From Modestobacter sp. VKM Ac-2977 (GTDB lineage Bacteria > Actinomycetota > Actinomycetes > Mycobacteriales > Geodermatophilaceae): a stretch of DNA of 64,000 nt. Shown here one piece after another: positions 8,491 through 17,364 of the stretch. Under the pieces are notes generated by a model. That model was not told the origin of the DNA. It worked only from the letters and a program-made list of their open reading frames with translations, and ran no database searches. Position numbers and translations under genes: made by a program. Where the stretch lies: contig NZ_JAPVBQ010000002.1 in NCBI RefSeq assembly GCF_026968045.1, positions 50,933-114,932 of the forward strand. Direction: 5' to 3'. Positions within the stretch are counted from its first letter, which is position 1, and every line of letters begins with the position of its first letter.

Positions 8491-8654
8491 GCCCACGACG
8501 TCGGCGTGACCGGAACGTTATGTACCCGCACGCAGGCTGTCCTCGTGACGGCCGTCACGTCATCGGCGTGCCGTCGACGGCACGCCGTCCGCCGGCAGGT
8601 CGAGACGGTCCGACCCGCCGCCGCGGCGCCGAGCAGCGGGCCCAGACGCGCAGT

Positions 8655-8694
8655 CCCGCGCAGGCGACGGCAGCCTCACCGTCGCCTGCGCGGG
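8655..8694. terminator. Hairpin terminator after alkaline phosphatase
   Basis: A perfect 16-bp stem (CCCGCGCAGGCGACGG and its complement) encloses an 8-base loop, 22 bases past the stop of the minus-strand phosphatase gene. Confidence 0.8.
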
Positions 8695-8716
8695 GATCAC
8701 TCCTGCTGCCGACCGG

Positions 8717-10204
8717 TCAGCGACCCAGCGCGCGGGTCACGTCGCCGATCCCCTCGAAGGTCTCGTCTCCCAGGCGTCGCTCCAGCTCGGCGACGACGGC
8801 CTCGGGTGCGCCGTGGTCGCGCACCGCCTGCACCAGGTCGGACCCGGCGATCGGGAAGTCGACGCGGTTGAGCCAGCGCAGCACCTGGTCGCGGGTGACG
8901 ACCGTGCCGGGGCCGTCCCCGCCGCTGGTCGGGCCGGAGAACAGCGACTCCTGGACGACCTGGTGCACGAAGGTGTTGTCGTAGTAGCCCGAGAGCCGCT
9001 CCGCGCCGGGTCCCATCGCGGTCAGCGGGACGTCGGCGTTCGTGTGCCCGCTCGTCGTCCAGTCGACGACGAACTGGAACTCGGACCCGGCGATGTCGAA
9101 GGGCCCGTCCTCGGTCGACGGCGGGATGCCGCTCTCGTCCTCGGTGCCGGTGTCCTCGACCGCCATGCCGCCGGTCTCGTGGTCGGCGGTGGTGACCAGC
9201 AGCGTGTCGTCGTCCCGCTCGGCGAACTCCTCGGCGACCGCCACGGCCTCGTCCATCAGGGCGACGGCCTCGATGGTCTTCTCGGCGTTGTTGGCGTGAC
9301 CCTGTTCGTCGACCGCCTCTTCCTCCACGATGAGGAGGAAGCCCTCCTCGTTCCGGGACAGGACGTCGACGGCCTTCTGGGTCATCTCCGCCAGCGACAC
9401 GATGCGCTCGTTGGTGCCGACCGGCTCGGGCTCGGAGACGAACATCGTGCGGTTGGCGAACAGGCCCAGCAGCTGGTCGCCCTCTGCGGCGGCGAGCCCC
9501 TCGGCGTCGCTGACGTACCCGTAGCCGAGTTCCTCGGCCCGCTGGACGAGGTCGCCCTGGTCGCTCAGGCCCTCGCCGCCCTCGATCGCCCCCTCGTCCC
9601 CGGCGGGGTACCAGAAGTCCTCCCCGCCGCCGAGGAGGACGTCGACACCGGTCTCCTCGATGTACTGGCGGGCGATCTCCGTCTGCATGTCCCGGTCCTC
9701 GACGTGGGCACCGAAGGCAGCAGTGGACGCGTCGGTGATCTCGCCGGTGGTGACCAGGCCGGTGGACAGCCCGGCCGCCTCGGCCTGCTCGATGAGGGTC
9801 TCGACCTCGTTGCCCTCGGCGTCCAGGCCGATGGCGCCGTTGTAGGTCTTCACGCCGCTGGCGTAGGAGGTGGCCCCGGCGGCGGAGTCGGTGATGAAGC
9901 CCTCCGGGTCGGCGGAGTCGGTCTTGACCAGGCCGGCGTAGGGCAGGCTGTCCATGACCAGCTCGCCCTCGAGGCCGACGGTGGCGAGTGCGCCGGCGTT
10001 GCGCGCGGCCACGCCCATGCCGTCGCCGATGAAGAGGATCGCGTTCTGCGCCTTGCCCTGGGCATGTGGTCCCTGGCCGCGGTCGTCGTCGCCGGCGGCC
10101 GCGGTGCCGACCCCGCCGACGGTGAACGCGACGGTCGCTGACAGTGCGCCGACGGCGATGGCCAGCGGCCAGGGCCGCGCCCCGGACGTGTGTGTCTGCT
10201 GCAT
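8717..10204 (-). CDS. Secreted alkaline phosphatase (PhoA family)
   Basis: This exported metal-dependent phosphomonoesterase of 495 residues is read from the ATG at 10204 (GGGAGAG upstream). The signal peptide ends near GTAAAG (residue 38). FIGDGMG gives the first metal-binding Asp. The nucleophile region is TDSAAGATSYASG, with Asp106-Ser107. Further metal ligands are in DEQGHANN, TADHETGG and SGHTNADVP. It is expected to release phosphate from organic esters outside the cell. The family's usual EGGxxDxxxH region reads as EEEAVDEQGH here, a small deviation. A possible PHO box lies upstream. Confidence 0.93.
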   Translation of the reverse strand: MQQTHTSGARPWPLAIAVGALSATVAFTVGGVGTAAAGDDDRGQGPHAQGKAQNAILFIGDGMGVAARNAGALATVGLEGELVMDSLPYAGLVKTDSADPEGFITDSAAGATSYASGVKTYNGAIGLDAEGNEVETLIEQAEAAGLSTGLVTTGEITDASTAAFGAHVEDRDMQTEIARQYIEETGVDVLLGGGEDFWYPAGDEGAIEGGEGLSDQGDLVQRAEELGYGYVSDAEGLAAAEGDQLLGLFANRTMFVSEPEPVGTNERIVSLAEMTQKAVDVLSRNEEGFLLIVEEEAVDEQGHANNAEKTIEAVALMDEAVAVAEEFAERDDDTLLVTTADHETGGMAVEDTGTEDESGIPPSTEDGPFDIAGSEFQFVVDWTTSGHTNADVPLTAMGPGAERLSGYYDNTFVHQVVQESLFSGPTSGGDGPGTVVTRDQVLRWLNRVDFPIAGSDLVQAVRDHGAPEAVVAELERRLGDETFEGIGDVTRALGR

Positions 10205-10271
10205 GACTCTCCCAGTGGACGGTGGACCTGCCCGCCGGCTCCCGGCGGCACCTGCGACGCTGGCAAGCCGA

Positions 10272-10300
10272 GGTGAAGCGGACGGACCCGTCCGGTGAAC
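10272..10300 (-). promoter_or_regulatory. Possible PHO box (PhoP site)
   Basis: On the minus strand GTTCACC and CTTCACC are spaced exactly 22 bases apart, twice the 11-base unit of actinobacterial PhoP direct repeats. They lie 68-96 bases before the alkaline phosphatase start. The intervening 11-base unit is degenerate. Confidence 0.45.
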
Positions 10301-10464
10301 CGGGTCGGTACAGCCGGACGACGGCTGACCGGTGGAGGAGCGCGTGCCCGTTCGCACGGTGAGGCCTCGCTGATGCGGTCGGCCGGCGCCGGTGCCCGTC
10401 GTCGGAGTGGGGAAGGCCACGAGTCGCCGGTGGTCGGCGGCCGTGACTTCACGTCAGCGCTCCG

Positions 10465-10470
10465 TAACCT
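10465..10470 (+). promoter_or_regulatory. -10 box for a leaderless transcript
   Basis: TAACCT is followed by seven bases and then the ATG of the ThrE-type gene. This is the usual spacing for leaderless mRNAs in Actinobacteria. Confidence 0.55.
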
Positions 10471-10477
10471 GACCGGG

Positions 10478-11881
10478 ATGAAGCCCACGACCCGGGACCG
10501 CAGCCGGCGGTTCGCTCGCTTGCCGGACCGGGCGCGCAAGGCGATCTCCGGCTCCGGGCCGCCGACGGCACCCCTCGCGCTGCGCGCCCGGCCCAGCCCG
10601 GTCGACGCGGGCACCGCGCGCTCGGCGCTGGGTCTGGCCCTCCGCATCGGGGAGTCGATGATGGCGGTCGGGGCCTCGGCGGCCGACGTGACCGCCACGG
10701 TGCTCCGCGTGGCGGCGGCCTACGGGTTGACCGACTGCCAGGTCGACATCACCTTCACGTCACTGACCATCAGCTGGGACCCCGACGACGTCCCGCCGCT
10801 GATGCTGATGCGCATCGTCCGGCCCCGGGGGCTGGACTACACCCGGCTCCAGGGGATCACCGACCTGGCGGCGGCGATCAAGGGCGAGGGCCTGGGCCTG
10901 GAGGACGCGCACCGCCAGCTGGACGACGTCCTGGCCGCACCGCACCCCTACCGCCGGTCGATCCACGCACTCGGCTGGTCGGGTGTGGCGGGCTTCGTCG
11001 CCTTCCTGCTCGGTGGTGGCTGGCTGGTGGCCCTGGTCGCGGCGGTGACCACGGCCGCGATCGAGCAGACGATCCGCGCGCTCGACCGGCGTGGGCTCCC
11101 GATGTTCTTCCAGCAGGTGGCCGGTGCGGCGGTGGCCACGGCGTCGGCCGTCCTGCTCGTCGTCTGGGAGGTCGAGGTCCGCACCTCGCTGGTCGTCGCC
11201 GCCGGGATCGTGGTGCTCCTGGCAGGGCTCTCCTTCGTGGGCGCCGCCGAGGACGCGATCAGCGGCTTCCCGGTCACCGCGGCGGCACGGGGCTTCGAGG
11301 TGCTGACGCTGACGACCGGGATCGTCGTCGGCATCGCCGCGGTCCTGGACCTGGCACAGCGGGCGCAGGTACCGCTGCGGGTGCTCGACCCGGGAACGGC
11401 CGGCGTGCCGTTCGCCGTGACGCTGGCCGCGGCCGCCGGGATGGCCGGGGCGTGGGCACTGGCCTCGCACGCCCGCCCGGCCGCCATCGGGGTCGCCACG
11501 GCAGCCGGCGCGCTGGCGTGGGCGACGGCGTCGGCGACCGCGGCCTTCGGTGCCGGTCCCGCGGTGGCGAGTGCGGCGGCGGCCATCGTCGCCGGGTTCT
11601 GCGGGGAGTCGCTGACCGATCGGCTCCGGATCCCGCCCCTGCTCGTCGCGGTCTGCAGCATCGTCCCGCTGCTGCCCGGGCTGACCATCTACCGCGGGCT
11701 CTTCGCGGTCGTGGTGGAGGGAGACGTCGGCCGTGGGGTGAACGGGCTCGTCGGGGCCGCGGCGATCGGGCTGGCGCTCGCCGCCGGCGTCGTGCTGGGC
11801 AGGTTCTTCGGCCGGCCGCTGGGTGGTCGGCGGGACCGGTTCGACCGGCGGGTGCGGCGCCGCGCGACCAGCGCCGGCTGA
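10478..11881 (+). CDS. ThrE-type threonine/serine exporter family protein
   Basis: This integral membrane protein has 467 residues. The N-terminal half carries the cytosolic ThrE domain (GESMMAVGASAADVTATVLRV, TDCQVDITFTSL). About ten hydrophobic helices follow, and GESLTDRLRIPPLL with GLTIYRGLF is characteristic of the C-terminal half. ThrE of Corynebacterium glutamicum exports threonine and serine; the substrate here is inferred. The ATG at 10478 is chosen because a -10 box lies seven bases upstream and no Shine-Dalgarno is seen. It is divergent from the alkaline phosphatase gene. Confidence 0.88.
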   Translation: MKPTTRDRSRRFARLPDRARKAISGSGPPTAPLALRARPSPVDAGTARSALGLALRIGESMMAVGASAADVTATVLRVAAAYGLTDCQVDITFTSLTISWDPDDVPPLMLMRIVRPRGLDYTRLQGITDLAAAIKGEGLGLEDAHRQLDDVLAAPHPYRRSIHALGWSGVAGFVAFLLGGGWLVALVAAVTTAAIEQTIRALDRRGLPMFFQQVAGAAVATASAVLLVVWEVEVRTSLVVAAGIVVLLAGLSFVGAAEDAISGFPVTAAARGFEVLTLTTGIVVGIAAVLDLAQRAQVPLRVLDPGTAGVPFAVTLAAAAGMAGAWALASHARPAAIGVATAAGALAWATASATAAFGAGPAVASAAAAIVAGFCGESLTDRLRIPPLLVAVCSIVPLLPGLTIYRGLFAVVVEGDVGRGVNGLVGAAAIGLALAAGVVLGRFFGRPLGGRRDRFDRRVRRRATSAG

Positions 11882-12129
11882 GATCGCCCCCGCTGTCCGA
11901 GGGGGCCGGGCCGGTCAGCCCGGGCGGGTGCGCGAAACGGCGAGATCGGGTGCACGCGGTGGTCGTCGGCCGGCGCGGATCAGCCCGAGGGTCTACCGAA
12001 CAGCTCACCGTCGCCGGGTGATGCCGTCAGCGGAGCTCGCTCCGGTCACCACCCCGCGGGACCAGTTCCCGGGGTGGCCGGGATCCGTCCGGTCCTGACG
12101 CCGTCCCCTCTGGAGAGATCGAGGCCCTC

Positions 12130-13131
12130 ATGTCCGCACGCCGTCACCGAGCCACCGCCGCCGTCGTCGGGCCGCTCGCGGTGGTCCTGGCGCTCACCGG
12201 TTGCAGCACCACGAGTGAGAGCAGCACCGCCACGGCCACCCCTGCGGGAGGGGACACCGAGGTCGACACGATCCTGTTCGACTTCCCGTTCACCTCGCTG
12301 CCCATCTACTCAGTGCTCAGCCAGCAGATGCAGGACTACGCCGAGGAGCAGGGCGTCACCGTCGAGTTCACCAACGACAACAGCGACCTGTCGACGCAGG
12401 TGTCCAACCTGACCACCTACCTCAACAGCGACGTCGACGCGGTGGTGTCCTTCCCGATGGACCCGGCCAGCATCGACTCGATCGCCCAGCAGTACCTGGA
12501 CGCCGGCAAGTACTGGGTCACCTACGGCGGCGACCTGGAGAACCAGAGCAGCACGCTGCAGTTCAGCTTCACCGAGTCCGGGCGGATGCTCGGGGAGGAC
12601 GCCGGCCGGTGGGCGCAGGAGAACCTCGGCGAGGCCCCCACGGTGCTGGTGCTGGAGGACCAGCTGACCCAGATCGGGCAGGAGCGGACCAGCGGGATCC
12701 TCGAGGGCCTGCGCAGCGCCGCTCCCGATGCCGAGATCGTCGCCCAGCAGCAGGCGGTGACCCCGCAGGAGGCGCTCACGGTCACCAACTCGGTGCTGGC
12801 GGCGAACCCCGACGTGGACGTGGTGCTGGCCGCCGTCGGTGACGCCGCCCAGGGCGCCTACCAGGCCCTGCTGTCCTCCGGCCGGGCCGCGGACGACCCG
12901 GAGACCTACGTCGGCGGGCTCGACGGGAACCTCTCCCTGTTCCAGGCGATGCAGGAGGGCGACCTCGTGCGGGGCGTGGTGACCGTGAAGTCCGAGGACA
13001 TCGTGAAGGCGACCATCGACATCCCCCTGGCCCTGGGCCGCGGGGAGGAGCCGGAGACCGACGTCCCGGTGCACCTGGTCACCCCGGACAGCCCCGACCT
13101 GCAGGAGTACGTCACCGCCTTCGGCGGCTGA
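12130..13131 (+). CDS. Sugar-type ABC transporter substrate-binding lipoprotein
   Basis: This exported lipoprotein of 333 residues has a lipobox, LALTGC, near residue 25. The mature part is a type I periplasmic-binding fold of the ribose/LacI class, recognisable from DAVVSFPMDPASIDSIAQQYLDAG, the long conserved fold, and VGGLDGNLSLFQAMQEGDL. It delivers a small solute, typically a sugar or polyol, to the ATPase/permease encoded next. GAGG lies six bases before the ATG. Stop and next start are one base apart, so it is the first gene of a three-gene importer operon. Confidence 0.92.
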   Translation: MSARRHRATAAVVGPLAVVLALTGCSTTSESSTATATPAGGDTEVDTILFDFPFTSLPIYSVLSQQMQDYAEEQGVTVEFTNDNSDLSTQVSNLTTYLNSDVDAVVSFPMDPASIDSIAQQYLDAGKYWVTYGGDLENQSSTLQFSFTESGRMLGEDAGRWAQENLGEAPTVLVLEDQLTQIGQERTSGILEGLRSAAPDAEIVAQQQAVTPQEALTVTNSVLAANPDVDVVLAAVGDAAQGAYQALLSSGRAADDPETYVGGLDGNLSLFQAMQEGDLVRGVVTVKSEDIVKATIDIPLALGRGEEPETDVPVHLVTPDSPDLQEYVTAFGG

Positions 13132-13132
13132 C

Positions 13133-14632
13133 GTGACCGTCTCCGTCCGCGGCCTCACCAAGAGGTACGGCCCGACCCTGGCGCTCGATCGCGTCGACCT
13201 GGACATCGCCGCCGGTGAGGTGCACGCCCTGCTCGGGCACAACGGCGCCGGCAAGTCCACGGTGATCACGTGCCTCGGCGGGGGCACCGCACCCAGCGCC
13301 GGCTCGATCACCATCGGTGGGACGACGCACGCCGCACTGGACCCCCGGTCCTCCATCGCCGCAGGGATCGCGGTCATCTACCAGCACCTGAGCCTCATCG
13401 ACCGGCTCGACGTCACCGAGAACCTCTTCCTCGGTCAGGAGGCGACGACGGCGGGGGTCTTCCTGCGCCGCGCCGACCATCGTGCGCGTGCGGTGCGCCT
13501 GCTGGAGCGGGTGGGCCTGGACGTCTCCCCGGACACCCCGGTCCGGCAGCTGACCATCGGCCAGCGGCAGCTGGTCGAGATCGCGAAGGCGCTGAGCCGG
13601 GATGCACGGCTGCTGGTCCTGGACGAGCCGAGCGCCGCGCTGTCCCCGGTGGAGTCCCGCCGGCTTGCCGACCTGGTGCGACTGCTCAAGGCCGAGGGGA
13701 TCGCCGTCCTGTACGTGACCCACCTGCTCAACGAGGTCGTCGAACTGGCCGACCGCACCACGGTGATGCGGGACGGGCGGGTCGTGTGGTCCCAGCCGAT
13801 GGCCGGGGTCAGCAAGACCGACCTGGTGACCGCGGTGAGCGGCCGCGCGCACGGGGCGGCCGTGGCGCCGCGGCCGGTGGACCCGGACACGGCACCGGCG
13901 CTGGCCGTCGACCACCTGCAGGCACCAGGCCTGCACGACGTCTCCCTGGTGGTCCGCCCCGGGGAGATCGTCGGCCTCTACGGGCTGGTGGGGTCCGGCC
14001 GGTCGCGGCTGCTGGAGACCCTCTTCGGCCGCCGGCGAGCCACCTCCGGCACGGTCGCCGTGGACGGGCGCACGGTGGGCGTCGGCCGTCCCGACGACGC
14101 CCTCCGCGCCGGGCTCGCGCTCGTCCCCGGTGACCGGCTCCGGCAGGGGCTCTTCGGCTCCCTGTCGTCCGGGGAGAACACCGTGCTGCGGGTCATGTCG
14201 CTCACCGCGCGTGCGGGGTGGCGCCGGCCCCGGGCGGAACAGGAGGTCTTCCGGAGCACCGCCGCCGCCTTCGGCCTGCGCCCGGCCGACCCGGCGGTGC
14301 CGGTCTCCCGGCTGTCCGGCGGCAACCAGCAGAAGGTGCTCATCGCCCGCTGGGTCAACGACCGGGCCGGTACCCGGGTCCTCCTGCTGGACGACCCGAC
14401 CCAGGGGGTGGACGTCGGCGCCCGGGCCGAGATCTACGACGTCCTGCGGCAGGTCGCCGCCGAGCGGGGGCTGGCGGTGCTGTTCGCCAGCAACGACCCC
14501 GACGAGGTCGTCGCGCTGGCACACCGCTGCCTGGTGATGCGCCAGGGCCGGGTCGTCGACGAGCTCGACATGCGGGACACCGACGAAGAACAGCTGCTCG
14601 ACCTCATCCACAGCGAGCTGGAGCCCTCCTGA
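13133..14632 (+). CDS. Duplicated ABC ATPase, ribose/galactose importer type
   Basis: This cytosolic energising subunit has two fused nucleotide-binding domains, as in RbsA and MglA. The first contains Walker A GHNGAGKST, signature LTIGQRQL and Walker B LLVLDEP. The second has the usual degenerate Walker A (GLVGSGRSRLLE), signature LSGGNQQK and LLLDDPTQGVDVGAR. The length of 499 residues is typical. It starts one base after the binding-protein stop and overlaps the permease start. Confidence 0.94.
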   Translation: MTVSVRGLTKRYGPTLALDRVDLDIAAGEVHALLGHNGAGKSTVITCLGGGTAPSAGSITIGGTTHAALDPRSSIAAGIAVIYQHLSLIDRLDVTENLFLGQEATTAGVFLRRADHRARAVRLLERVGLDVSPDTPVRQLTIGQRQLVEIAKALSRDARLLVLDEPSAALSPVESRRLADLVRLLKAEGIAVLYVTHLLNEVVELADRTTVMRDGRVVWSQPMAGVSKTDLVTAVSGRAHGAAVAPRPVDPDTAPALAVDHLQAPGLHDVSLVVRPGEIVGLYGLVGSGRSRLLETLFGRRRATSGTVAVDGRTVGVGRPDDALRAGLALVPGDRLRQGLFGSLSSGENTVLRVMSLTARAGWRRPRAEQEVFRSTAAAFGLRPADPAVPVSRLSGGNQQKVLIARWVNDRAGTRVLLLDDPTQGVDVGARAEIYDVLRQVAAERGLAVLFASNDPDEVVALAHRCLVMRQGRVVDELDMRDTDEEQLLDLIHSELEPS

Positions 14633-15705
14633 TGACGACCGCCACCCCTCCCACCGTCGACGGTGCCGACCGTCGCCCGCCGTCCACCGGTCACGCCGCC
14701 GCGGCACCGTCCCCGGTGGCCGCCGCCGCGGGCTGGCTGGTCCAGAACCCGCTGCTGGTGCTGCTCGTGGTGATGGTGGCCGGCGTGCAGCTGGCCACCG
14801 GCGCGCAACTGGGCTGGGGCAACCTGCGGGGCGTCTTCCTGGACGCGGCGGTCATCGCGATCGTCGCCGCCCCGGTCGCGATGCTGGTGATCGCCGGCTA
14901 CATCGACCTCTCGGTCGGGTCGACCCTGGCCCTGGGCGGGGTGGTGGCCGGCAAGGTGGCGCAGTCCGGCGGGTCCCCATTGGTCGCCGTCGGGGCGGCG
15001 CTGCTGGCCGGCGCCGCCGTCGGGGTGGTCAACGCGGTGCTGGCGACGGTGTTCGGGCTCTCCTCCTTCATCGTGACCCTGGGCATGCTCACCGCGGTCC
15101 GGGGCGTCGCGCAGCTGGTGAGCCCGCTGCCGCTGAGCAACTTCGGGGAGGCCTTCGGCTTCCTGGGCATCGGCAACATCGCCGGGATCCCGCTCCCGGC
15201 GCTGCTGGCCGTCGCCGTGCTGCTGACCGCCGGGGTGTTCCTCACCCGCACGCCGGCCGGGCGGCACGTCTACGCGATCGGGGTGAACCGGGAGGCCGCC
15301 TACCTGTCCGGGGTCGACGTGCGGCGCATCCCGTTCCTGCTGTTCGTCACCAGCGGGGCCGCGGCCGGGCTGGCCGGCGCGATCACCGTCGCCCGGCTCA
15401 ACAGCGCTCCGGCGGGTCAGCTCGGCGGCGGCTTCGAGCTGGCGGTGATCACCGCGGTGCTGCTCGGCGGCATCGCGCTCACCGGCGGGGAGGGCAGCAT
15501 GGTCGACGTCCTGGTCGGGGTGCTGTTCATGGGACTGCTCCGCAACGGCCTCACGCTGCTGGGCGTCACCACGTTCTGGCAGAACGTCGCCAGCGGCCTC
15601 GCGCTGGTGGCGGCGATCGCCATCGCCGCGGCCACCCACTCCGTCCGCGGGAAGATGCAGACCCGGGAGGCTCGACGGCTCGACGACGCGGCTCCCACCG
15701 GCTGA
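14632..15705 (+). CDS. Sugar-type ABC transporter permease
   Basis: This is a membrane channel subunit of the RbsC/BPD-transp-2 family with 357 residues and about ten transmembrane segments. AGYIDLSVGSTLALGGVV and GLSSFIVTLGMLTAVRG are family hallmarks. AIGVNREAAYLSGVDVRRI is the coupling loop that contacts the ATPase. The TGATG overlap with the ATPase gene indicates coupled translation. The same region also holds dehydrogenase, MoaF-like and amidohydrolase genes, which hints at uptake of the compound degraded by them (inference). Confidence 0.93.
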   Translation: MTTATPPTVDGADRRPPSTGHAAAAPSPVAAAAGWLVQNPLLVLLVVMVAGVQLATGAQLGWGNLRGVFLDAAVIAIVAAPVAMLVIAGYIDLSVGSTLALGGVVAGKVAQSGGSPLVAVGAALLAGAAVGVVNAVLATVFGLSSFIVTLGMLTAVRGVAQLVSPLPLSNFGEAFGFLGIGNIAGIPLPALLAVAVLLTAGVFLTRTPAGRHVYAIGVNREAAYLSGVDVRRIPFLLFVTSGAAAGLAGAITVARLNSAPAGQLGGGFELAVITAVLLGGIALTGGEGSMVDVLVGVLFMGLLRNGLTLLGVTTFWQNVASGLALVAAIAIAAATHSVRGKMQTREARRLDDAAPTG

Positions 15706-15711
15706 CGCGCA

Positions 15712-15741
15712 CCCGGCCGGGGGCGGCTGCCCTCGGCCGGG
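15712..15741. terminator. Hairpin between converging genes
   Basis: CCCGGCCG pairs with CGGCCGGG across a 14-base loop, between the permease gene and the converging SDR gene. Confidence 0.6.
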
Positions 15742-15747
15742 CCCGGG

Positions 15748-16527
15748 CTACGGGGTGGGGTCGGTGGCGAACTCGTACGGCGGGACGGCGGGCCGGGCGA
15801 GGTAGCCGAAGTCGGAGACGACCGAGGTGCCGTTGATCGGGGCGCTCACCGGCGAGGCGAGGAACGCGGCGTGCCGGGCCAGGTCCGCCGGCTGCATGAC
15901 CGGCAGGTCGCTGCCGGCGAACCCGTCGGGCCGGCCCAGGTCGGCCCGCGACATCGGGGTGTCGACGACGCCGGGGCACAGGCAGTTGACGCGCACCTCG
16001 GGGTGGTCGACCGACAGCGAGCGGGTGAGCATCAGCACCGCGCCCTTGGAGGTGTTGTAGGCGCTCATCCCCTCGAACGCCACGAGCGCCGCGTCCGAGG
16101 CGATCAGCACGATGGTGGCGACCGGGCTGGGTCGCAGCGCCGGGACGGTGTGCTTGGCCAGCAGGAAGTTGCCGCGGACGTTCACCGCCATCACCTGGTC
16201 CCAGTCGGCGACGCTCACCTCCGCAGCCGGTGTCCCGGCCGGGCCGGAGATCCCCGCACACCCGAGGACGGTGTCCAGCCGGCCGAACCGGTCGAGGACG
16301 GCGGCCACGGCCGTGCGCACGTCGGCCTCGACCGTCACGTCGGCCCGGACGAACAGGGCCTCGTGACCCCGGTCGCGCAGCAGCGCGGCGACCTCCTCGC
16401 CGGCCGGGTCACGGTCGAGGAGGGCGATCTGCGCGCCCTCCTCGGCCAGCGCGTCGGCACACGCCCGCCCGATGCCGGAAGCACCACCGGTGATCAGCGC
16501 GACCCGGTCGCGCAGCTGCAGGTCCAT
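15748..16527 (-). CDS. SDR-family oxidoreductase
   Basis: This NAD(P)-dependent short-chain dehydrogenase has 259 residues. The nucleotide-binding motif TGGASGIG is at residues 13-20. Acidic DRD at the end of beta-2 suggests NAD preference. The catalytic Ser, Tyr157 and Lys161 lie in IASDA and YNTSK. NCLCPGVVDTPMS is the usual post-catalytic stretch. It is the last gene of the minus-strand group with a second SDR, a MoaF-like protein and an amidohydrolase. The substrate is unknown; a hydroxyacid, sugar or alcohol is plausible given the neighbouring importer. Confidence 0.9.
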   Translation of the reverse strand: MDLQLRDRVALITGGASGIGRACADALAEEGAQIALLDRDPAGEEVAALLRDRGHEALFVRADVTVEADVRTAVAAVLDRFGRLDTVLGCAGISGPAGTPAAEVSVADWDQVMAVNVRGNFLLAKHTVPALRPSPVATIVLIASDAALVAFEGMSAYNTSKGAVLMLTRSLSVDHPEVRVNCLCPGVVDTPMSRADLGRPDGFAGSDLPVMQPADLARHAAFLASPVSAPINGTSVVSDFGYLARPAVPPYEFATDPTP

Positions 16528-16545
16528 GGTCCGGTCTTCCTGTCC

Positions 16546-17364
16546 TCAGCGGTCGTCGACCGGGCGGTCGTCGACCGACACCCGGGGGTCGAAGGGCACC
16601 GTGCCCACGTCCACGGCCACCTGCCCGCCGTCGACCGGGACCACCGCCGCGTTGACGTAGCGGGCCTGGTCCGACAGCAGCCAGGCGATGCACGCGGCGA
16701 CCTCCTCGGCGCCGGCCGGCCGGCGCGCCGGGACCAGCGAGGTCACCAGCCCGTAGGCGGCGCTGGGGGAGAGGCCGCGCGGACCGCCGAACTCCGCCAT
16801 CTCCGCGTCGGCCATCTCGGTCGCCGTCCACCCGGGGCACACCACGTTCGCCCGCAGTCCCTGGGGGCCGTAGTCGACGGCGAGGGACTGGGTGAGCGCG
16901 GTGGCGGCCGCCTTCGAGGCGGCGTAGACCGACATCTCCGCGCTGGCCCGCAGGCCGGCCACCGAGGCGACGGTGACCACGGCGCCGCGGGACGCCAGCA
17001 GGTGCGGCAACGCGGCCCGGAGCACGTGGTAGAGGCCGCCGACGTTGACCCGCAGCGTCGCCTCGAATGCCTCGGGGGAGACGTCCAGCAGCGCGCCGGG
17101 GTGCATCACCCCGGCATTGAGCACCAGGCCGTCGAGGCGGCCGAAGTGGTCGACGGTGCGCTGCACGACCCGGGCGGCGTCCGCCGGGTCGGCGACGTCG
17201 CCGGCCACGGCGAGCCCGCCGGTCTCCTGCGCCGTCCGCTCCAGCGGTTCCGGCCGGCGACCGCAGACGACGACCCGGGTCCCGGTGCGCGCCAGCGTGC
17301 GGGCGGTCGCCGCACCGATGCCGGCGCCGCCGCCGGTGACCAACGCGACCCGGGGAGGGGTCAC
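16546..17364 (-). CDS. SDR-family oxidoreductase
   Basis: This second short-chain dehydrogenase has 272 residues. TGGGAGIG is at residues 10-17, VCGRRPEPL indicates an Arg-rich cofactor pocket favouring NADP, LNAGVMHPG is present, and the active-site YAASK follows. The tail after DGGQVAVDVG carries about 15 extra residues ending DDRPVDDR. Its first codon overlaps the MoaF-like gene by four bases, so the two are coupled. It is similar in type, not closely, to the SDR that follows it. Confidence 0.9.
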   Translation of the reverse strand: MTPPRVALVTGGGAGIGAATARTLARTGTRVVVCGRRPEPLERTAQETGGLAVAGDVADPADAARVVQRTVDHFGRLDGLVLNAGVMHPGALLDVSPEAFEATLRVNVGGLYHVLRAALPHLLASRGAVVTVASVAGLRASAEMSVYAASKAAATALTQSLAVDYGPQGLRANVVCPGWTATEMADAEMAEFGGPRGLSPSAAYGLVTSLVPARRPAGAEEVAACIAWLLSDQARYVNAAVVPVDGGQVAVDVGTVPFDPRVSVDDRPVDDR

